Origin: Aphrocallistes beatrix
Taxonomy: Eukaryota; Porifera; Hexactinellida; Sceptrulophora; Aphrocallistidae
Assembly: GCA_963281255.1 (NCBI GenBank)
Contig: OY725506.1
Span: forward strand, 2,213,001 to 2,277,000
DNA: 64,000 nucleotides
Direction: 5' to 3'
In this document: piece by piece, positions 45,806-56,253 of the stretch
How positions within the stretch are numbered: position 1 is the first letter of the stretch
How the letters are laid out: every line of letters begins with the position of its first letter
The notes under the pieces: model-generated
Told to the model about the DNA's origin: nothing
Database searches by the model: none
What the model saw: the letters and a program-made list of their open reading frames with translations, nothing else
Position numbers and translations under genes: made by a program

Positions 45806-47173
45806 CAGGGTGTTTAAAAAAAAACAGGCCCCTAATCAAAATTACCACAAATCAATCAGTGTTATGAAATAAATTTGACAATTCAACAATAATAAAGTTA
45901 AAACACTTTTTAATAATATATCAAAAGGAAAAAGCTATAATCCAAAAAATGCGTAAGTTATAGCATATGTTCTAGATGTTCCCCATTTAATTCCATACAT
46001 TTTCTCAGTCTTACAACAAAATTGTTCATTACATCCTTGCAAACTGACCTCGGAATCTTTCCTATTTCATCCTTGATGGAGTCTTTGAGTTCTACGATGT
46101 TTTGGGGCTTGTTAGCATATACTTTATCCTTCAAATAACCCCAAAGATAGAAATCCGGGGGGCTCAGATCCGGACTGTGAGGGGCCCACTCAAAGGGAGT
46201 CAGTCGACTGATGACTCGGGTTCCGAAATGATTTTTGAGCCATTCCCTAGCCATTATTGAAGTGTGTGCAGGTGCTCCATCCTGCTGGAACCATAGCCTG
46301 GGTAATAGAGAAGGGTAAAGTGATTCCACTTCCTTCCAAAATTCCTCTAGCACCTTGACATAGCGTTCTTTTGTCACAGTCACATTTCGACCATTTTCTT
46401 CGATGAAAATGGGTCCGATGATGCCTCTCGCGCTAAGAGCAGCCCACACAGTACATCTTTCGGAGTGTAATGGCTTCTGGGATATCTCTGAAGGCTTTTG
46501 AGTACCCGAAAATACATTGTTCTTACTGTTGACCTTCCCATCCAGGTCAAAATGAGCCTCATCCGAGGTGAAAAGAAGTCCAAGAAATGTGTCACAACAT
46601 TCTACTTTGGCGACCAATTTCACAGCCATAGTCAGCCTCTTGGCGATATCTGCATTAGTTAGCTTCTGACTAGTCCGTATTCTATAGGGAAAAACACGCA
46701 GATCATGTTTCAGGACTCTCCAGAGAGTGGTAGGTGTGATACCAAGAGTCTGGCTCCTCTTCCGGATTGACCTTTTTGGGCTGTTTCCAACTGCCTCCCT
46801 AATATCATCAATAAGTTCGGCAGTTCTCTTCCTAGGTCTTCCAGAATGAGTCGGGCGCTTGTCATCCTTCACATTTAGATTTAGCACTGTCCCATAAGTC
46901 CTGAAATGGTCAATCCAAGCTTGTATCACGCTCTTACAGGGCGATGAAGCTGTCTCAAACTTTACATGAAATAACTCATTGACCTTCTTAAATGAGCCAT
47001 GCTTGAAGTAGAATTCCACACAGAATACACGGTGCTCCAACTTCCAATTTGGTTTGCATGCCTTCACATGAGTTGCCTCTGCCATTCTTTAAGGAAATAA
47101 CTTGACTAGAATAAAATCCTTAGTTAGGTGGCGAGAAAAATTATTATGGGCCTGTTTTTTATGGATCACCCGG
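45806..47173 (-). mobile_element. Intact DD41D mariner-type element, 1368 bp
   Basis: The ends CAGGGTGTTTAAAAAAAAAC and, inverted, CCGGGTGATCCATAAAAAAC, each followed by AGGCCC, are flanked by TA (45804-45805, 47174-47175). A single uninterrupted transposase gene fills the interior. It lies between the BIG and kinase genes, outside both. Lack of disabling changes indicates a recent insertion. Confidence 0.92.
45958..47085 (-). CDS. Mariner-superfamily transposase (DD41D)
   Basis: A 375-residue cut-and-paste transposase, full length with no stop or frameshift. Residues about 10-60 form the first helix-turn-helix (EHRVFCVEFYFKHGSFKKV), followed by a GRPRKR hook (residues about 86-91) and a second HTH (TLGITPTTLWRVLKHDL). 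The catalytic residues are Asp in LFTSDEAHFDL, Asp in FQQDGAPAHTS and Asp in SPDLSPPDFYLWG; between the second and third lie 41 residues, the spacing of the rosa/DD41D group. The WGYLKDKVY segment after the third Asp is typical. The start ATG at 47083-47085 is the first in frame and precedes the N-terminal homology. Confidence 0.93.
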   Translation of the reverse strand: MAEATHVKACKPNWKLEHRVFCVEFYFKHGSFKKVNELFHVKFETASSPCKSVIQAWIDHFRTYGTVLNLNVKDDKRPTHSGRPRKRTAELIDDIREAVGNSPKRSIRKRSQTLGITPTTLWRVLKHDLRVFPYRIRTSQKLTNADIAKRLTMAVKLVAKVECCDTFLGLLFTSDEAHFDLDGKVNSKNNVFSGTQKPSEISQKPLHSERCTVWAALSARGIIGPIFIEENGRNVTVTKERYVKVLEEFWKEVESLYPSLLPRLWFQQDGAPAHTSIMAREWLKNHFGTRVISRLTPFEWAPHSPDLSPPDFYLWGYLKDKVYANKPQNIVELKDSIKDEIGKIPRSVCKDVMNNFVVRLRKCMELNGEHLEHML

Positions 47174-47175
47174 TA

Positions 47176-47861
47176 TTACTATTTCAATATATAAACTAAA
47201 AACATTTAATCAGTACCGTATACTACACTAACTCTGGCTTAATATTATTCTCTTCACATTCAAATTACTCAATTTATAAGCTTCCAACATAATTACTCAG
47301 GATTTTCAGCATTTGCTACCCAATGCAACATGTTACGTGTTATTATTGCAGTGCAAACGCGAGATTGGTGTACACGCGTGTGCACCAATCTCGCGTTTGC
47401 ACTGCAACATTATCACTACTGTATTTCATAGCATTCGTGGTACGTGGTGCCACATTTGGAAATGTTCAGCCTTGTGAGAGAGTAATTGAGTTACAGGTTT
47501 ATACTAGAGCATTCAAAAAGTTCTCATCCCAAATCTGTATCTCAAATGGTAGTGAAAATATGATATTTTCAATTTGTCCATTGTATTCCTTGGGGATCAG
47601 CTTCCAAATTGTATGTTGGTTTATTTTACAAGGACAATTGTTGTGATTCCTACATTCGATTGTTGCCAAAATTGACCAAATCCACTAAAAGTGACATGAT
47701 ATTTTTCATTGAGCAATTCTATTGAATACCTGCCGTTTACTTTTCACATTGGTTCTTAATTATTTAACCTTTTAATGATCTTATTCTACGATTTTCACAA
47801 TTTTTGTTCTCCAAAATTAGTTTTAAGTAATTTTCTTTGGGAAGCTTCCAACCTTTCGACA
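47176..47861. other. Intergenic sequence holding a GC-rich palindrome
   Basis: A 107-residue + frame at 47323-47646 runs across the palindrome and resembles nothing known; I do not call it a gene. The rest is featureless. Confidence 0.3.
47346..47407. repeat. 62-bp near-perfect GC-rich palindrome
   Basis: The left arm TTGCAGTGCAAACGCGAGAT plus TGGTG and the reverse complement on the right meet at CACGCGTG; only one mismatch (47371 with 47382). There is no loop. The arms are about half G+C in a region near 30 percent. Confidence 0.9.
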
Positions 47862-48246
47862 TCTGCTTGGGTGGTGCAGTGGTTAGGGCGTTTGAATACC
47901 AAGACTTAGGTCGCGGGTTCTAACCTCACTCTAGTCATTTGTATTTACTCTCAATTACATTGCTTTGGTAATGTAATCAGAGCCTTAGTGAGCTGAAAGC
48001 ACTAAGGATGTCATCTCGTTTAAAGGTAAAGTTAGGTCAGGTGCTATCTTTCTTGCCTACTGTTAGCCGAGTTTTTCTCTGTAACACTCTATCATATGCA
48101 CACAGACACCATCATATGCATACACACATGCCGCATACATCAGTCAGCAACTAACAGTAAGTTTAGCACCTCACCAAGATTGTAAACCCCCTGAGAACAT
48201 ATTGGCATGGATCGGGGGGTATATAAATCTATAAACTTTAACTTTA
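47862..48246 (+). repeat. tRNA-derived SINE
   Basis: The head has a pol III A box (TGGTGCAGTGGTTAGGGCG, 47872-47890) and a B box (GGGTTCTAACC, 47915-47925) at tRNA-like spacing. A body of about 270 bp follows, ending in GGGTATATAAATCTATAAAC and a short repeated TTTAACTTTA tail. The tRNA part does not fold as a functional tRNA. The 3' end abuts a Helitron-like fragment. Confidence 0.75.
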
Positions 48247-48520
48247 GTGTACAGATTCTCTTAAAATTTCAGCCTTCTATCTCCTATAATGGCTGAGTTA
48301 TGCTCGAATAACTGTATTGCTTAACTTTTAAAAATGTGACAATGATGCCATAATTCCATGATGAGTCGACATTTTCGTCTGAACTCAGAACTTACTGGAG
48401 CCATAGCCAAAAGACTCCCACATGCCAAAATCAGTTTCTGTGCCCGGCAGTTTCTTCAATCAATTCGTTACAGAGATATATATATATAAATATATATTAA
48501 TCGAGTTTTAATAGTATGGA
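48247..48520 (-). mobile_element. Helitron-like fragment, 5' half
   Basis: From GTACAGATTCTCTTAAAATT to the inverted 5' terminus TCGAGTTTTAATAGTATGGA. The 3' half is missing; the break is at the SINE tail. Confidence 0.65.
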
Positions 48521-48528
48521 TATACGTG

Positions 48529-48869
48529 CACTCGAATCTCTCTTATCCGGGCAGTGCCGGACCGGAGGGTGCCCGGATAACAGAATTTGCCCGGATAATT
48601 CGAAAACATTTCTATTCACATGAGGTTATTCTATAAGATTTACGTACCAAGACAATATACGAGTACGTAAGTATTCAGTAAGCAAAACCCACAGTTTTAC
48701 TAATTACATATTAATGTCAAAAAATAATATTACATGATAATGATTGCTGGAATTGTGGTTAATAATTTACTTGAAAATAGGACAATGCATATTGACTAAA
48801 TGTCGAAAGGGCTCCCCGGTTGAGAGAGGTGCCCGGATATCGGAGGTCCGGATAAGAGAGGTTCGAGTG
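48529..48869. mobile_element. pogo-like MITE (CTCTCTTATCCGG type)
   Basis: The ends are CACTCGAATCTCTCTTATCC and GGATAAGAGAGGTTCGAGTG. The words GCCCGGATAA are repeated near both ends. 341 bp. Confidence 0.85.
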
Positions 48870-48881
48870 TATATATATATA

Positions 48882-49068
48882 CAGTCGACTCCGCTTAATA
48901 GGGTCACATCGGTCAGAGGACATTTTGCCCCAGTTAAGCGGAGAACCCTATTAACCGAAAATATTTTGTATTAGCTTCTATGTGTGAGAGCTATTCCGGT
49001 CCTGCCAAAAGTGGCCCAATTAAGCGGTTGACCCGATTAAACAATGACCCTATTAAGCGGAGTCGACT
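48882..49068. mobile_element. pogo-like MITE (CAGTCGACTCCGCTTAATAG), copy 1
   Basis: The ends CAGTCGACTCCGCTTAATAG and TATTAAGCGGAGTCGACT are TA-flanked. 187 bp, with TTAAGCGG words throughout. Other copies: 49208-49517, 55179-55366, 56083-56253. Confidence 0.88.
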
Positions 49069-49102
49069 ATATATATATATATTTATTTATTTATTTATAT
49101 AT

Positions 49103-49201
<99 letters not shown>

Positions 49202-49207
49202 TATATA
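49069..49207. repeat. (TTTA)n microsatellite
   Basis: About 120 bases of TTTA repeats with TA tracts on both sides, filling exactly the space between two MITEs. The frames through it, rich in Leu-Phe-Ile-Tyr, are artefacts. Confidence 0.95.
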
Positions 49208-49517
49208 CAGTCGACTCCGCTTAATAGGGTCACAACGGGCGGAGGACATTTTGCCCCGATTAACCCTTGAAAGTATTTGGGATGTTTCTATTTATAGTAG
49301 TAACCCCAAACTTGTATGGCTTCCCCATTGAAAATTGCTTAAACCGGAAATGACGCAACACATTCCTGTGGCAAGCGTGGGTTAAGCGGAGAACCCTATT
49401 AACCGAAAATCTTTCGCATTAGCTTCTATTTGTGAGAGCTATTCCGGTCCTGCCAAAAGTGTCCCGATTAAGCGGTTGACCCGATTAAACAGTGACCCTA
49501 ATAAGCGGAGTCGACTG
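49208..49517. mobile_element. pogo-like MITE (CAGTCGACTCCGCTTAATAG), copy 2 with insert
   Basis: Same ends as copy 1. A segment at about 49265-49385 (TTTCTATTTATAGTAGTAAC ... GGCAAGCGTGGGTTAA) is extra and also occurs near 24470-24560 and, inverted, near 55860-55975. Confidence 0.82.
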
Positions 49518-49550
49518 TATATGTATATATACATAGTAGTAAGAATTTAT

Positions 49551-49886
49551 AGTGGAACCTGTATTTAGCGGCCACCCAAGGGACTGGACAAAATTGGCCG
49601 TTATATACTAGTGATTGTCTTAATCCCCAAAATGTATCAACGTAGTGCAATAAATTTTAAAAATCCAATACTTGAAGTAAACACATGAAACTTGTTTATC
49701 GTTCGTAACAGGTCCTGTAATAAACACATAAAAAGGGGAAATGGTGATGGCTGTTATAGACAGGTAGTGGCCGTTATACGCATTTTTGGGTCAGTAAGGG
49801 ACTACAAACGGGTGGCCGCGTTGAGCAGGTGACCGCTATAGACAGGTGACCGTTATATAGGGTGGCCGTTATAGCAGGTTCGACTG
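49551..49886. mobile_element. pogo-like MITE (GGCCGTTATA type)
   Basis: The left end is AGTGGAACCTGTATTTAGCG and the right end CGTTATAGCAGGTTCGACTG, TA-flanked. The right arm has four GACCGCTATA/GGCCGTTATA words. A partial copy is at 18648-18815. Confidence 0.82.
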
Positions 49887-49888
49887 TA

Positions 49889-50410
49889 CATATATCTAAT
49901 TGATTGAAGAACATGTCAGACGGAGAAAATTTATTTTTCCATGCTGGAATCTTTGGGTATGGCTCCACTAAGACCGAAGAAAACGTTGGCTCATCATTTT
50001 ATTATGACGTCATTGTTACCTTTTTTATCATTAGAAAACTCAGTATTTTGACCATAACTCAGCCATTTTATGTGATAGAAGGTTGAGATTTTAATATACT
50101 GTGTATATTAATATTCCTCACTTATGATGCAACCATCATCAAAAACTTACTCATCATTCTGTTATGACGTCATCATTAAAAATCAAAAATGATAAATTTG
50201 TTGACTTAGTGAACCAAATATAGGTAAGGAGCTGAGCGGGACCGCGCTCCTAATTTTGAGGAACGTTTAATGCTCTGATTATAACATAAGTATGTAGAGA
50301 TGTTGTCTACCTTTTAAATAATCAATGTGAACCTAGGCGCCCAGAGGACGCCTTCGGCATGCTCAAAGTGTTCTACAGCCGCGCATCGCAAGCAAGGGAA
50401 GTGTCCTTGT
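49889..50410 (+). mobile_element. Helitron-like copy, diverged
   Basis: Core blocks AATTGATTGAAGAACATG and ATGACGTCATTGTTACC are present. The 3' end GCAAGCAAGGGAAGTGTCCTTGT has lost part of the hairpin. A 60-bp stretch with GGAGCTGAGCGGGACCGCGC near 50225 is extra. Confidence 0.6.
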
Positions 50411-50769
50411 TACTCCAATATCCTACAAAATACCTCTAAAATATAAATGAAGCAAAAAATGTTCTTAATACAGTATAATTGCATTCAACGAGTTTTAGCC
50501 TATCTAAAAATGAATAACTTGATTATGTAATTCTTCCATTTTTTGAGTAGGTGATTTTATAATTATAGTATCTGCCATTTACTTAATTTACCCTATATCT
50601 AGTTAGTTATGTTAAATTATGAGCACATCTAATATTACTGTTTTCATGTAATTATACTATTTTACAAATAGAATGTGTATTAAGCACACAAATAAATTGA
50701 TCCAGAAATGTAAAAAAGATCGGGACACTTTTTCACTGATATTTTATCCAGACTAAGCGGATTTCCCAA
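50411..50769. other. Unassigned AT-rich spacer
   Basis: Only the words AGACTAAGCGGATTTCCC near 50750, resembling pogo-like MITE interior, stand out. Confidence 0.3.
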
Positions 50770-50773
50770 TTAA

Positions 50774-51030
50774 GGATACCTTTCGCAAAAATGCCTACAG
50801 CATACGATAAACCGAGAGCTATAAGAGATGTTAAGCGTGTGCACGTATCTCCTAGAAATACTTAAGCAATACAAACCGCTATTGATTCTCATTCCTAGTT
50901 CAAATAAATTTTAGTACATGCCAAGGGAACAAATGCTTCCAAAATCGAATCATATTAGTCTATCATATTTGCCACTTCATAGGACCAAAAGAAAGTTAAA
51001 ATGACAAAAAATGTAAATTTTATATGGGTC
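50774..51030. mobile_element. TTAA-type element fragment (GGATACC end)
   Basis: After TTAA (50770-50773) it reads GGATACCTTTCGCAAAA and then the inverse of 8130-8400 of element B, up to TAGGACCAAAAGAAAGTTAA. It is truncated near 51030. Confidence 0.65.
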
Positions 51031-51807
51031 TGCAAAAAAGCATCACATGATAAGGATCTTAAACTTAACCAATGTCCCGATTCAGCGGAGTTGGCTGATA
51101 TATAAATTCAGGAATTTACTGTGAGCGATTCCGAAAAGTGTACGAGTGCTAATAAATGAAATATACATAAGTAAAGTTTGAAGTGGCCATAAGCGAGACC
51201 GCTAAGTTAGATAGTAATATACGAGAGGATTACTTATCAATTTCTCCTAGTATATACCCAACCAGAACATTAGCATTATAGAAATTGGTTTTATGTTTTA
51301 CCTTATTGTTGGAATATATGTCCTGTCCAGAGTATTTTTTCCAGCTCACCGGAACACGCACTCCTAATCTCAAATCTCATAATTTTCCATATGCTTAAGT
51401 AGTTAAATAACATTATGGTATAGGAGAATATTCTAAAATCTGTTATTATTTTCTGAGATCTAATCATATGCACTAAGGTAGCTCAATCTGATTCTTTTAG
51501 CTCTAATATTTTAGATTAAACTCATTCATGCAATAGCGAAGTAGCTGACGTTCCCTAAAATGTATTAGTGAGTCTGTGGGCCATCTTCAAATCCGCTGGA
51601 GTTCTGCCCCCTCTCTTAGGTTGGGTGCCAATGAGCCCTTAGCCTATCCCGATGTAAGTATATTCGTTTTGGCAAAGCAAGAATAATTTTTACCGATACG
51701 GTGCTTCAAATTTCTTTGTTTACCTCTAATGCGAACACGAATAAATGTTCGCCAGTTGTAACCCTTTACTATAATAAACTTTAGTTATTTGTTTGTTTTA
51801 TCAATAG
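51031..51807 (+). promoter_or_regulatory. Upstream region of the SBK-like kinase gene
   Basis: No repeat family is obvious apart from a pogo-like word at 51070-51090 (CCGATTCAGCGGAGTTGGCT). The last bases before the ATG are TTTGTTTTATCAATAG, a pyrimidine-rich AG that would serve as a splice acceptor. Confidence 0.35.
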
Positions 51808-52462
51808 ATGAGCTTTAATAAATCCACTCGTCGTGACTTGTCTTTAAATTCTATTACTTGCATCGATGCACAGTATGAATTCATAGATATTGTGGGAAAA
51901 GGTACTTATGGTACTGCTTGGATTGCTAAAGATAAACAAACAGGTAACAGAGTTGTAGTTAAAGCAGTGAAAAAGATTAACACAGGCAAATCCGTTTTCA
52001 AGAAAGAATACAAATACTCTAGAAGTTTGTCTAGTCATCCCAATATTATTAAAACTTTTGATGTGGCATTTGAGACTTCCAAATGTTTTGTAATGATTCA
52101 AGAATTTGCCCCATATGGAGATTTATTTGATGCTATTATCCCAGAACAAGGAATGGGCGAACAAAAAGTCAAATATACAATTTTGCAAATTGCGGATGCA
52201 CTTCACTATATGCATTCTCGCCGCCTTGTTCATAGAGATGTAAAGCCAGAAAATATCGTCATTATGGATAAACTCCACAGAAATATTAAATTGATTGATT
52301 TTGGTATGACTCTTCGATCTGGATCTCATGTAGCACGAGTGTGCGGTAGCATTCCCTATACTCCTCCTGAAATTTGTCAAGCTAGTTTGACTGACGGTTT
52401 CTTTGTGAATTCGGGAAATGATGTATGGTCACTGGGCGTACTTTTATTTTGCATGCTTACAG
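51808..52462 (+). CDS. SBK1: SBK1-like serine/threonine kinase, exon 1
   Basis: This encodes residues 1-218 and the first base of codon 219 of a cytosolic-type kinase related to SH3-binding-domain kinase 1. The glycine loop is GKGTYGTAW (residues 30-38), the ATP-anchoring Lys is K52 (VVVKAVKK), the pairing Glu is likely E67, the catalytic loop HRDVKPEN spans 142-149 (D144, K146, N149), and DFGM is at 164-167. IPYTPPEICQA and NDVWSLGVLLFCMLTG follow the SBK pattern more closely than other kinase families. All catalytic residues are present, so it should be active. The donor is CTTACAG/GTAAAT at 52463 (phase 1). The start is the only ATG before the domain. Confidence 0.92.
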
Positions 52463-52899
52463 GTAAATTTACTTATTCTTAATTTAAAAGGGATTATTAT
52501 AAACTAGATCATGGTGCTAAAATCCCAATTTCGGCAACTCAATCTCCAAGAGAAGTCCATTTGTAATGAATCGGTTATTAGAACTATGTGGGAAAGAATT
52601 CGACTTAATATGTGAAGATATGTTATGTGTATCTAGAGGCAACTTTGTCAGTAGCTTTAAAGATTACAAATACTAAATTTGAAGATGAGGATATAATATA
52701 GGGTGTGGTTACTTGATTCATGATTTTAACTTCACACTGTATTTTAATCTTGTCATTTAATGTAGACATGTATATTTCCTACCAAACTCAAAAACATTTC
52801 GTTCTTTCGCCTTTGGTCACTCCTTTTATATTATCGAATGGTTGATCTATATTTAATCCTTTGCGATTCGAACTAAATATATGTCTACAATTCGTGTAT

Positions 52900-53967
52900 C
52901 CATAGCCTACTCTAATAATGCCTCACAGTAAAATAACCAAGGATGCGGTAATAGCCGAATGGATTAATACACGATTAGCCTAAAATCGTTAACCATGCAG
53001 AATAGGCATTAAGAATGTATTACCAGCGTATATAAACATGGTATCAAAGTATATATATCCGTTGGAAAAATGTCGATTAGTCGTCATATCATTGCGCAAC
53101 AGGTCATTCTAAGGACAATTTTAGCGATTTTCTAAGCAGTTTTAACCCTACTTCTAAAAGTTATTAAGGTAGAATTTTTGTGTAGAACTAAGATTAGTAC
53201 GAGTTGATTTGAAAAATTTAGAATTTTTTAATGGAATATTGTTACATTCCTACGTTGCTACGGTAAAGTATTTTGATCAGTTTGAGCGATATCCTGCAAA
53301 CTGTAAGAGCTAGGTCTTCAAATCTGATCGTATTTGGTTGGCAATTGGCTACTTCCTATTAGGTAATAATACAATTTAAACTTCTAAATTCACAGACTAT
53401 AGAGTTATGCGACAATTTAGTGTTTTGGTCACATTCTTAAAATCAACCCATAACTCAAAACTCGTTGAATTTAGAAGTTCAAGTTGTATTATCACCTAAT
53501 AGGAAATAGTCCATTGCCTATCAAACACAATCAAATTTGAAGACCTAGTTACTACAGTTTGCACGAAATGGCCCAAACTGGCCAAAATGCTTTACCATAG
53601 CAACGCGGGAATGTAACAACATTCAATTCAAAAATTCTAAATTTTTCAAATCAACTCGACTAATCTTGGTTCAACACAAAAATCACACCTTAATACCATT
53701 TAGAAATAGGGTTAAAACTGCTTAGAAAATCGCTAAAATTGTCCTTAGAATGACCTGTTGCGCAATGATATGACGACTAATCGACATTTTTCCAACGGAT
53801 ATATGTACTTTGATACCATGTTTATATATGCTGGTAATACATTCTTAATGCTAATTCTACATGGTTAACGATTTTAGGCTAATCGTGTATTAATCCATTC
53901 GGCTATTACTTCATCCCTAGTCCATGATTTTCAGTCTACTGTGAGGCATTATTAGAGTAGGCTATGG
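52900..53967. mobile_element. Foldback element, family 1, copy 2 (in kinase intron)
   Basis: 1068 bp, from CCATAGCCTACTCTAATAAT to its inverse, with a perfect 5-bp duplication TGTAT (52895-52899, 53968-53972). The centre carries about 85 bases more than copy 1. If transcribed it would give a hairpin with roughly 490-bp arms. Confidence 0.88.
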
Positions 53968-54339
53968 TGTATCCTATATTACTAGTTGATATATTTTTTT
54001 ACAAATTCTATGTTTTAAGTGATCATTACTTTTAAGTGAAAGAAATAGAAGTGCTCCCAATAATCAAGTAATGCTTTCTATTTGTGTAGTATTCATATTT
54101 TGAGAATTTTTCGCGCAAATACATCAATTAATTAACTGGGAAATCGAAAAAATATTTCACTGAATATACACATAATATTTTGTTGGAACAGATTTTTTAT
54201 ACGACAAAAGTTTTTGATGGAGATAGAATGTAGAACCGTGGTAAAACCGTCGAACATAAGTAGGTGATTCTCTTTAATTCGTATTTTTATAATGTTAAAG
54301 GTAGAAATTACTTAACACAACCGCGCTAATAATATATTT

Positions 54340-54630
54340 TCCAGAATATTTTGTGAATATTTTCTTTTTTTTTGTTTACAATGGATACATAAAGTAAATA
54401 AATTATATAAATAACTTGAGACGACATTTCAAATGTTGACCTGAGGTTTTGAGAGGTGTGGTTTCATATATTGCTGAATTTTTGTTTACACTAGATTCAA
54501 AAAGTAAGCGAATTTGAACTCAATTGTGAGATAAATCAATATTTAGCACCCGTAGGGATTTCTGAAATTGATTTGGGGTTAGGTGTTCGCTAGTCAAGCT
54601 ACGCAAATCCTCGAAGCGCGCTTGAATCTA
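54340..54630 (+). mobile_element. Second Helitron-like family, fragment
   Basis: Two diverged units containing TTTGTTTACAATGGATACAT and ATAAAGTAAATAAATT precede an ending CTACGCAAATCCTCGAAGCG CGCTTG. A four-unit relative is at 61215-61832. Confidence 0.45.
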
Positions 54631-55178
54631 TCAAGATACAAAATACTTATGTTTAAAACTTAATTTCTTCTTAATGATCGTTATAGAAAAAACTTTTAAC
54701 CAATAAATGTTTATTTAATGTTTATTTAGATATATATATTTGTGGTCAAGTGATTATGAATGATCGAAAAAATCAAATTGTCGAATTTACATATTTGTGC
54801 TCTAGTATGTTCACTGAGTAGTTACTGTGATTTATATAGTATCTTAAAGAATGTCCTATAATTGGGATCTATGAACAACTCGTAACACCGACTGTTCGCA
54901 AGATGTCAAAACTCATAAAATCAAACAATTCGATTAATTATTCCTTTTAATTAAGTCAAGCATTTGAATTTTTATTTTTTATTTTAATTTAATCGATATA
55001 ATGAATAAATGTAAGTACTACACTCCGAAGTTAATTAACCATATCCAGAAGCCTTTGTTCCCAATGGGGATATGAACCTACCTCTTCGACATGGAATCCG
55101 AGATACTTCTAACAACGAATGCTGTTGAAGTGTGGCGTCACAACTTCAATGTTGCTATAGGTTTCCATTATCCCCATA

Positions 55179-55366
55179 CAGTCGACTCCGCTTAAAAGGG
55201 TCATATCTGTCAGTGGACATTTGCCCCGATTAATATGCGGAAAACCCTAAAAACCGAAAATATTTTGTATTAGCTTCTATGTGTGAGAGCTATTTCGGTT
55301 TGCCAAAAGTGGCCCATTAAGCTGCTGACCCGATTAAACAGTGACCCTATTAAGCGGAGTCGACTG
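55179..55366. mobile_element. pogo-like MITE (CAGTCGACTCCGCTTAATAG), copy 3
   Basis: The ends are CAGTCGACTCCGCTTAAAAG and AAGCGGAGTCGACTG with TA flanks. 188 bp. Confidence 0.88.
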
Positions 55367-55640
55367 TATATGGAAATTTATTTCAGCTTTGAAGATGGAA
55401 CAGCGACTTTATTCAGGTAGGTTAGTAATGATGAAAACAGGGTGGACAATGACATCTTTAGATGTAGTACTATGATTTTGCTAAGCCCCCAGCTCAAATA
55501 ATATTTTTTGAATAAAAAATGTATTTTTAATTTTTTCCTTTCTCGTCCCTCCAGCCCCTCAAAGTTGGATTTTTTTCAAATTGATGTACTACATTAAATC
55601 GAGAGTATTGATTTATTAATGCTGGTCTGAATACTTTTTA

Positions 55641-55801
55641 CAGTATTTCTCGTTTAATTGTCCGGTTCGGCCAACCAATTATCTAATACCATCCGTTAAA
55701 ATTTATATATAGTGATCAAATAATTGGTTCATCGAATCGGATAATTGGTTTGCCGAATCAGATAATTGGTTTGCCAAATCGGATAATTAACTGAAAAACT
55801 G
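55641..55801. mobile_element. pogo-like MITE (CCAATTATC type)
   Basis: The ends are CAGTATTTCTCGTTTAATTG and AATTAACTGAAAAACTG with TA flanks. The interior repeats GGATAATTGGTTTGCCGAAT three times and has its inverse on the left. 161 bp. Confidence 0.8.
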
Positions 55802-56082
55802 TAGAAGTTGTAAATTTGTAATTCTTCATTTCTCGACCAAATGTATTTTAAACCCTTCGTCGCCTAGAAATTTTGTAGCGTCATTTCCGGTTTAAACTAT
55901 TCTTAGTGAAGAAGCCATATAAAACTGGGGTAGTTACTATAAATAGGATGTACTCCAATGCATTCGAAGGTTAATTCTTAACAATGTATTATAACTACAT
56001 AGAGTGTTTGACATTTTGTATCGCTGAATATTTCATTCATTGATCAATCTTCCAATGAACCTTCCCGGATTGTAATGAAATA

Positions 56083-56253
56083 CAGTTGACTCCGCTTAAT
56101 AGGGCCACTGTTTAATCGGGTCACTTTTGGCAGGACCGGAATAGCTCTTACACATAGAAGCTAATACAAAATATTTTCGGTTAATAGAGTTCTCTGCTTA
56201 ATCGGGCCAAAATGTCCTCTGACCGATGTGACCCTATTAAGCGGAGTCGACTG
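56083..56253. mobile_element. pogo-like MITE (CAGTCGACTCCGCTTAATAG), copy 4
   Basis: The ends are CAGTTGACTCCGCTTAATAG and TATTAAGCGGAGTCGACTG with TA flanks. 171 bp, opposite internal orientation to copy 3. Confidence 0.88.

Noticed and set aside
47323..47646. 107-residue + frame
   Set aside because: It begins within the GC-rich palindrome, has no domain and no splice context.
47862..47935. Functional tRNA gene
   Set aside because: The A and B boxes are present, but the sequence lacks matching acceptor and anticodon stems, and a SINE body follows.
49044..49331. Open frames rich in Leu-Phe-Ile-Tyr
   Set aside because: Translation of a TTTA microsatellite and MITE ends.
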